Source of the DNA: Echinococcus granulosus
Lineage: Eukaryota > Platyhelminthes > Cestoda > Cyclophyllidea > Taeniidae
DNA: 64,000 nucleotides
Direction of reading: 5' to 3'
Assembly: GCF_000524195.1 (NCBI RefSeq)
Contig: NW_020170388.1
Location: 145,118 to 209,117, forward strand
This document shows, in pieces, positions 62,897 to 64,000 of this stretch. Numbering within the stretch: the stretch's first letter is position 1; every line of letters starts with the position of its first letter. The notes beneath the pieces were generated by a model. The model did no database searches and was not told where the DNA came from. It saw only the letters and a list, made by a program, of their open reading frames with translations. A program made the position numbers and the translations under genes.

Positions 62897-64000
62897 CTAG
62901 AGGTGAATGGTAGAAGATACATTTAGCCATGTGGACTTCATGCTGGTGATGTGCAGTCTTATGCCGCCTACGCTACTTGTATCTTGGCCCTTCTAAGCGT
63001 CAATCACGAAGCGACTTCCAAACTTGCGTGCCTGTAACGCCTTCAGGGATAAATAGAACGCTACATGCAACACAGGATTGATCAGCATTAACAGTCGAGA
63101 CACCTCCAAAGAGGTGGATGGGTTACCATGCCCACACCTCCAATCAGGAGGGAGAAGGTGGAGAGTTGCCTGAAGCCGATAGAATCGCTGTTCTGTCCCC
63201 TTAACATTTATACTTGAATCCAAGGTTATGGGAATCAGCTTGCATTAGTTAACAATGGGGCAAAATGGAACAAAGACAACAGAGGTTGGCAAAGCTATAA
63301 AACTCGTGTTTTTGGGCTGAAACACAAGTTAATGAAAGGGAACAAGCGCAGAAGACTCGTTATAGAAAATAAGCCGTAAGGACAATGATATCTCTATCGA
63401 ATAGATCAAAGGTATCCTTATGGGTGGCGTTTCAAGAAGCCACAGAGGGCAATGCTGGAAGTGCTAATTTTAGTGCATAAACATTCCTCTTTATTTCCTT
63501 GTTTTAGCTTTGTGAAACGGATCAAAAAATGACAGCGTTTACCTTACAAATGATGTGGACGGATTGACAAAAAGCGAAGGTAAAATAGGCAGCATTGAGA
63601 TGCAAATTTCAAAAAAACTATAACCTTCTGATGGTAACAGCTTATGAGGAGATGGGTAACCCTTCCCACCACTTGCACGGTAACACTTTTCTTGGCTTTT
63701 TAATTCAAGACTTTGTGAGAGTAGAATAGAGACGTTGTCGTTTACTCCAATCCTGAATAACCATTTTTCTAGCATGCAAAGTTCTATGTGTGTCAGCAGT
63801 TTCGCGATCTTCCAAAGCGGTTCATCAGTAGAATTATTGCTACAAAAGAAGATGCTCAATTTCAAGTCATGGAGCTTTGTAGACCAGACCTTGACAACCA
63901 GGGATGTTAATGAAAACAATCTGATACTGTCCAAATACCAGATTTAAGCAAAAAACGCTTTAAAGCAAGGCACAAATTAGACATTACTGACTGAGAATGT
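62897..64000 (-). other. KCNH: KCNH intron, running off the right edge
   Basis: No S3 or other channel exon is found between the S4 exon and the window edge. The exons for the PAS domain and S1-S3, and the promoter, must lie beyond 64000. A 131-codon minus-strand frame at 63539-63934 has no channel-like features. Confidence 0.7.

Noticed and set aside
62634..62930. 98-codon minus-strand open frame over the S4 region
   Set aside because: It is a shadow; the real S4-S5 exon is in another frame with proper splice sites and matches ERG channels.

Overview
The window looks like nuclear DNA of a flatworm, most likely a taeniid-type tapeworm (Taenia/Echinococcus group). Reasons: two recognisable animal genes split by long GT-AG introns, very sparse coding, moderate GC, many G/C homopolymers, and a family of short LTR-flanked elements of the type known as TRIMs (terminal-repeat retrotransposons in miniature) in taeniids. 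The species cannot be told from the sequence, and the placement is inference. There is no bacterial gene, operon or CRISPR array.

Left part (1-18 kb): gene-poor. It holds at least five copies or fragments of one TRIM-like family (about 3.7, 4.5-5.2, 7.35-8.1, 12.5-13.4 and 16.0-16.8 kb), all in the same orientation. The best copies have about 170-180 bp terminal direct repeats, an initiator-tRNA-Met-like primer binding site and a polypurine tract. Between them, on the minus strand at 11.6-12.1 kb, lies one intact 173-codon reading frame for a small single-pass membrane protein that I do not recognise.

Middle (18.5-22.05 kb, minus strand): deoxyhypusine hydroxylase (DOHH), the second enzyme of eIF5A hypusination, in two exons. 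All four iron-binding His-Glu pairs are present, but a one-base surplus in a G5 run breaks the frame near the C-terminus.

Right part (24.5 kb to beyond 64 kb, minus strand): a very large gene for an ERG-type (KCNH) voltage-gated potassium channel. I can join six exons whose splice sites and phases fit together: S4-S5, pore-S6, C-linker, cyclic-nucleotide-binding homology domain (CNBHD), a low-complexity/coiled-coil tail, and the last exon with the stop codon. Exons for the N-terminal PAS domain and S1-S3 lie beyond the right edge. Intron 41520-51400 holds a 100-N assembly gap.

The most unusual structure is a pair of 490-bp inverted repeats (28193-28682 and 37474-37963, 4 mismatches) in the two introns flanking the single 452-bp tail exon of the channel gene. 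This layout could favour exon circularisation or inversion. Each copy appears to carry an exon-like open segment with splice signals. A second notable point is that the S4 voltage sensor has Asn where ERG channels carry the arginine equivalent to hERG R534.
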